Assembly (NCBI RefSeq): GCF_018598225.1
Contig: NZ_JAHESF010000007.1
Span: 132,554 to 196,553 of the forward strand
Length of the DNA stretch: 64,000 nucleotides
Direction of reading: 5' to 3'
Origin: Chryseosolibacter histidinae
GTDB lineage: Bacteria; Bacteroidota; Bacteroidia; Cytophagales; Cyclobacteriaceae
Part shown: in pieces, positions 63,832 through 64,000 of the stretch
Position numbering within the stretch: the first letter of the stretch is position 1
Layout of the letters: every line of letters starts with the position of its first letter
The notes under the pieces: model-generated
What the model was told of the DNA's origin: nothing
The model's input: the letters and a program-made list of their open reading frames with translations, nothing else
The model's database searches: none
Made by a program: the position numbers and the translations under genes

Positions 63832-64000
63832 TTAGCCCTGGTTCAAAAACAGCTTCTTAACCCGGTCGTTCCTGATCCATAATGAGCCCCACGCTAGTAT
63901 GGCCAGGTACACCGGAAAAAGAATATGAGAAAATAGTGGGTTGTCGAGTCGCAAGTGCGTGGCAACGACACCACCAAAGTAACCGGTGAGCAGAACAGCG
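63832..64000 (-). CDS. DoxX-like membrane protein, C-terminal part only
   Basis: The visible ~55 residues read in one frame to a TAA at 63832-63834: LLTGYFGGVVATHLRLDNP, then a membrane helix HILFPVYLAILAWGSLWI and a short basic end. The TGYxGGxVATHLR motif followed by one last helix is typical of the four-helix DoxX family (DoxX_2 branch). The gene begins beyond the window, so its start and first three helices are not seen. Members are inner-membrane proteins of varied or unknown role. Confidence 0.7.
   Translation of the reverse strand, partial: AVLLTGYFGGVVATHLRLDNPLFSHILFPVYLAILAWGSLWIRNDRVKKLFLNQG

Overview
The window looks like the chromosome of a member of the Bacteroidota, probably a Cytophagales-type soil or water bacterium. 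The reasons are the C-terminal type IX secretion (T9SS) sorting domains on large PA14 proteins, several upstream elements of the TAnnTTTG type used by Bacteroidota sigma factors, many secreted proteins and lipoproteins of families typical of this phylum, and a ligase/HD-kinase pair of the kind known from Runella. The genus cannot be fixed from the sequence. I see no tRNA or rRNA gene, CRISPR array, prophage, intact insertion sequence or plasmid module.

Layout. 1-5.5 kb: a truncated ELWxxDGT-repeat protein, a MORN/TonB C-terminal protein, a 981-residue ELWxxDGT/PA14/T9SS protein and an AraC regulator. 5.6-9.0 kb: lipocalin-like protein, MHS-type transporter, esterase and Crp/Fnr regulator. 9.25-9.7 kb: the 3' remnant of a UvrA-type ATPase. 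9.7-16.7 kb: secreted glycan-type proteins (an MGH1/GH63-like hydrolase, a propeller-like lipoprotein, a three-PA14 T9SS protein). 16.8-26.5 kb: oxidoreductases paired with AraC regulators, an AlkD-like repair protein, a COG4315-type lipoprotein, a pirin with a tandemly duplicated 3' end, and a RibD/DHFR-like protein. 26.6-31 kb: a TPM/zinc-ribbon lipoprotein and a HelD-like helicase. 31-36.7 kb: PfkB kinase, a marR-rph operon (rifamycin phosphotransferase) with a visible promoter/operator, and a degenerate metallo-beta-lactamase-fold protein. 37.4-42.1 kb: an RNA-repair cassette (RNA ligase plus HD-polynucleotide kinase), followed on the other strand by an uncharacterised protein and a WYL regulator. 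42.5-51.2 kb: aldo/keto reductase/AraC, VOC proteins, DUF1801, a LytS-like kinase and a NarL/TPR-kinase two-component system. 51.8-58 kb: a second TPM/zinc-ribbon protein and a three-gene cluster of unrecognised secreted proteins. 58-64 kb: EthD-like protein with a divergent LysR regulator and a strong dyad between them, an esterase with three PKD-like domains, an M50/RseP-like protein that has lost its metal ligands, its secreted operon partner, an NTF2-like protein and the end of a DoxX-like gene.

The intergenic DNA is unusually structured. Eleven gene boundaries carry short-period degenerate tandem repeats. Three copies of a REP-like hairpin lie at 21.9, 24.5 and 24.7 kb. A 143-bp interrupted palindrome lies at 51.5 kb and a nested inverted-repeat element at 36.9 kb. 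The items most worth following are the RNA-repair cassette, the RseP-like pseudoprotease operon, the TPM/zinc-ribbon paralogues with the neighbouring secreted cluster, and these repeat families.
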